Under the pieces are notes generated by a model, which was not told the origin of the DNA, made no database searches, and saw only the letters and a list, made by a program, of their open reading frames with translations. Source: Chlorokybus atmophyticus (Eukaryota > Streptophyta > Chlorokybophyceae > Chlorokybales > Chlorokybaceae). From it: a DNA stretch of 64,000 nt. The first letter of the stretch is position 1; every line of letters begins with the position of its first letter. A program made the position numbers and the translations under genes. Positions 63,101-64,000 of the stretch are shown in pieces. The stretch is from assembly GCA_009103225.1 (NCBI GenBank), contig RHPI01002533.1, forward strand, positions 1,555,186 through 1,619,185. Reading direction: 5' to 3'.

Positions 63101-63584
63101 AGACAGACAAAAAGCCCAAGCTGATAAGCATCGTAGGCAGGCCGACTATGATGTGGGCAATTCGGTGCTTTTAAGCACTTAAAACATATCCATCAAGGGA
63201 GTGGGTACCCGAAAGTTTTTCCCTCGCTGGATAGGCCCCTTCAAAGTGGTTGATCGGGTCGGCACTCACTCGTATCGGTTGGAGTTACCACAATCCGTAC
63301 ATATTTATGTGAGTGTATTGAAACCGTACCGTTCAGACGGTCGGGTTCAACCTCCTCCACCCCCAGTCACAGTGGATGGCGATGATACTTTCGAGTATGA
63401 GGTAGAAACAATTCTGAGTCACCGTAAGCCCCGACGCGGACGCGCGCCGACTTACTTGGTGAAATGGAAAGGGTATGGTGTGTTCAACACCATACCCAAC
63501 ACGTGGGAACCCGAAAGGAATCTCACCAATTGCCAGAAGACTCTTCGGGCGTACTCGAGTGATGTGTCCGCACGCGGACGGTAA
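60136..63584 (+). pseudogene. Gypsy element 2 pol: protease, RT, RNase H, integrase, chromodomain (broken)
   Basis: Protease FLVDTGATHNFVEE (60295-60340); in-frame TAA at 60454-60456; long RT segment 60505-61560 with LRMCVDYRALNKITV, FSTLDLTSGYHQIRI and the catalytic MMYLDDIIVF. A frameshift follows near 61560, then the RT/RNase H junction with SDAST intact (61571-61801). Stops occur at 61799, 61823-61825 and 62012-62014 (TGA for Trp). The integrase zinc domain and DDE core are spread over frames to about 63180. A complete chromodomain lies at 63390-63520 (EYEVETILSHRKPRRGR, then YLVKWKGYG and NTWEPERNL). Homologous codon by codon to element 1 but carrying different breaks. Confidence 0.92.
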
Positions 63585-63688
63585 AAGGGTGCTGGCAGAC
63601 ATCTTTATCGCTTCGGCCCTGGTTCATTTCTCACTCAGGTTTTTAGTGCTCACGGTGGGGCCTTGCTAACCCTTGAATAAGGACATTG

Positions 63689-63707
63689 AAACCTAAGTGG
63701 GGGGGAA
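63689..63707 (+). other. Polypurine tract of gypsy element 2
   Basis: GAAACCTAAGTGGGGGGGAA directly before the 3' LTR primes plus-strand synthesis. The same sequence is found at the equivalent place in element 1 (complement of 43481-43500). Confidence 0.8.
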
Positions 63708-64000
63708 TGTAACGGAGTGCTATTGCTATGCAGTTCCCCGCCCTTATTTAATGAGAAACCCCAACGGGATAAACACAGCCATTAAAGTCGTATTAGGGCC
63801 TTTATAGGCCCTAATAAGGTGTTATGTTATTTAACATCGATATCGACTTGAGACATGAGTTTTAAGTCGATAACGGCCTCATGGCGGCGCTGCTAACGCA
63901 CAGACCGCCATAGGCAGAGGATCCTTCGATCCCCTGGCTGCCAGCGGCGGCGGCAGCGGTGACGTGGATGTGGTTGGTGGTGTTGGGGTAGGGGATTAAA
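63708..64000 (+). repeat. 3' LTR of gypsy element 2 (truncated by window end)
   Basis: The first 293 bp of an expected ~324 bp. It differs from the 5' LTR at many scattered sites, including a short deletion after AATGAGAAA and a changed hairpin arm (GGCAGAGGATCC). Confidence 0.92.

Larger units (their letters stand above)
55211..64000 (+). mobile_element. Ty3/gypsy chromovirus-type LTR retrotransposon, element 2 (plus strand, cut by window end)
   Basis: 5' LTR 55211-55534, primer-binding site 55536-55547, leader with GTT and GCTTA microsatellites, gag, a 1.9-kb foreign insertion, pol and a 3' LTR starting at 63708 that runs off the window. It is the same family as element 1 (same gag, pol, chromodomain and TGTAA/TTACA ends), but a diverged subfamily and more decayed. 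The target duplication cannot be checked because the right end lies outside the window. Confidence 0.93.

Overview
This is nuclear DNA of a eukaryotic phototroph, most probably a green alga (Viridiplantae, chlorophyte side). Genes are split by many short GT-AG introns, almost all ending in the GCAG-type acceptor common in green algae. Several products are plastid-targeted (ferredoxin, plastid ribosomal protein L6, plastid IF-2, a DUF4079 membrane protein), one is mitochondrial (QCR9), and one is a katanin p60 ATPase. Plant-type telo-box motifs sit at gene starts. Stops are standard: TAA, TAG and TGA all end real genes. I cannot name the species.

The first 39 kb are ordinary genic DNA. In order: a TMEM144-like transporter (1166-3134, +), katanin p60 (4960-7444, +), a broken unrecognised reading frame (8454-9253, -), ferredoxin (10520-11541, -), a pectin acetylesterase/Notum-like enzyme (13102-15455, -), a small membrane-protein candidate (15953-16390, +), the CWC27 spliceosomal cyclophilin (16613-19159, +), an unrecognised coiled-coil protein (19887-22457, -), plastid L6 (23072-24143, +), plastid IF-2 (25482-29179, -), QCR9 (29747-30407, +), a GDPD-like protein (31317-33223, -), a DUF4079 protein (33734-35347, +) and a vanadium-haloperoxidase-like secreted enzyme (36794-39372, -). 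Three pairs are head-to-head over 510-615 bp, and each shared promoter carries AAACCCTA telo-boxes. An assembly gap lies at 12710-12851.

From about 39.4 kb to the end the window is repeat-dominated. There are diverged tandem and direct repeats (40.2-42.9 kb) and a TA-flanked inverted-repeat element of about 344 bp (42907-50141). That element was split by a 6.9-kb minus-strand chromodomain Ty3/gypsy retrotransposon with a perfect GGGGC target duplication. Further on are a tRNA-derived fragment, a small two-exon acidic-protein gene, a decayed cut-and-paste transposase relic, and a second plus-strand gypsy element of the same family (55211 to beyond 64000). The second gypsy carries between gag and pol a 1.9-kb non-coding insertion with short terminal inverted repeats, internal tandem repeats and strong hairpins. 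I could not place this insertion in a known family and it is the best candidate for something undescribed.

Exon boundaries were set by eye from splice consensus, reading phase and remembered family conservation. No transcript evidence or database search was available.
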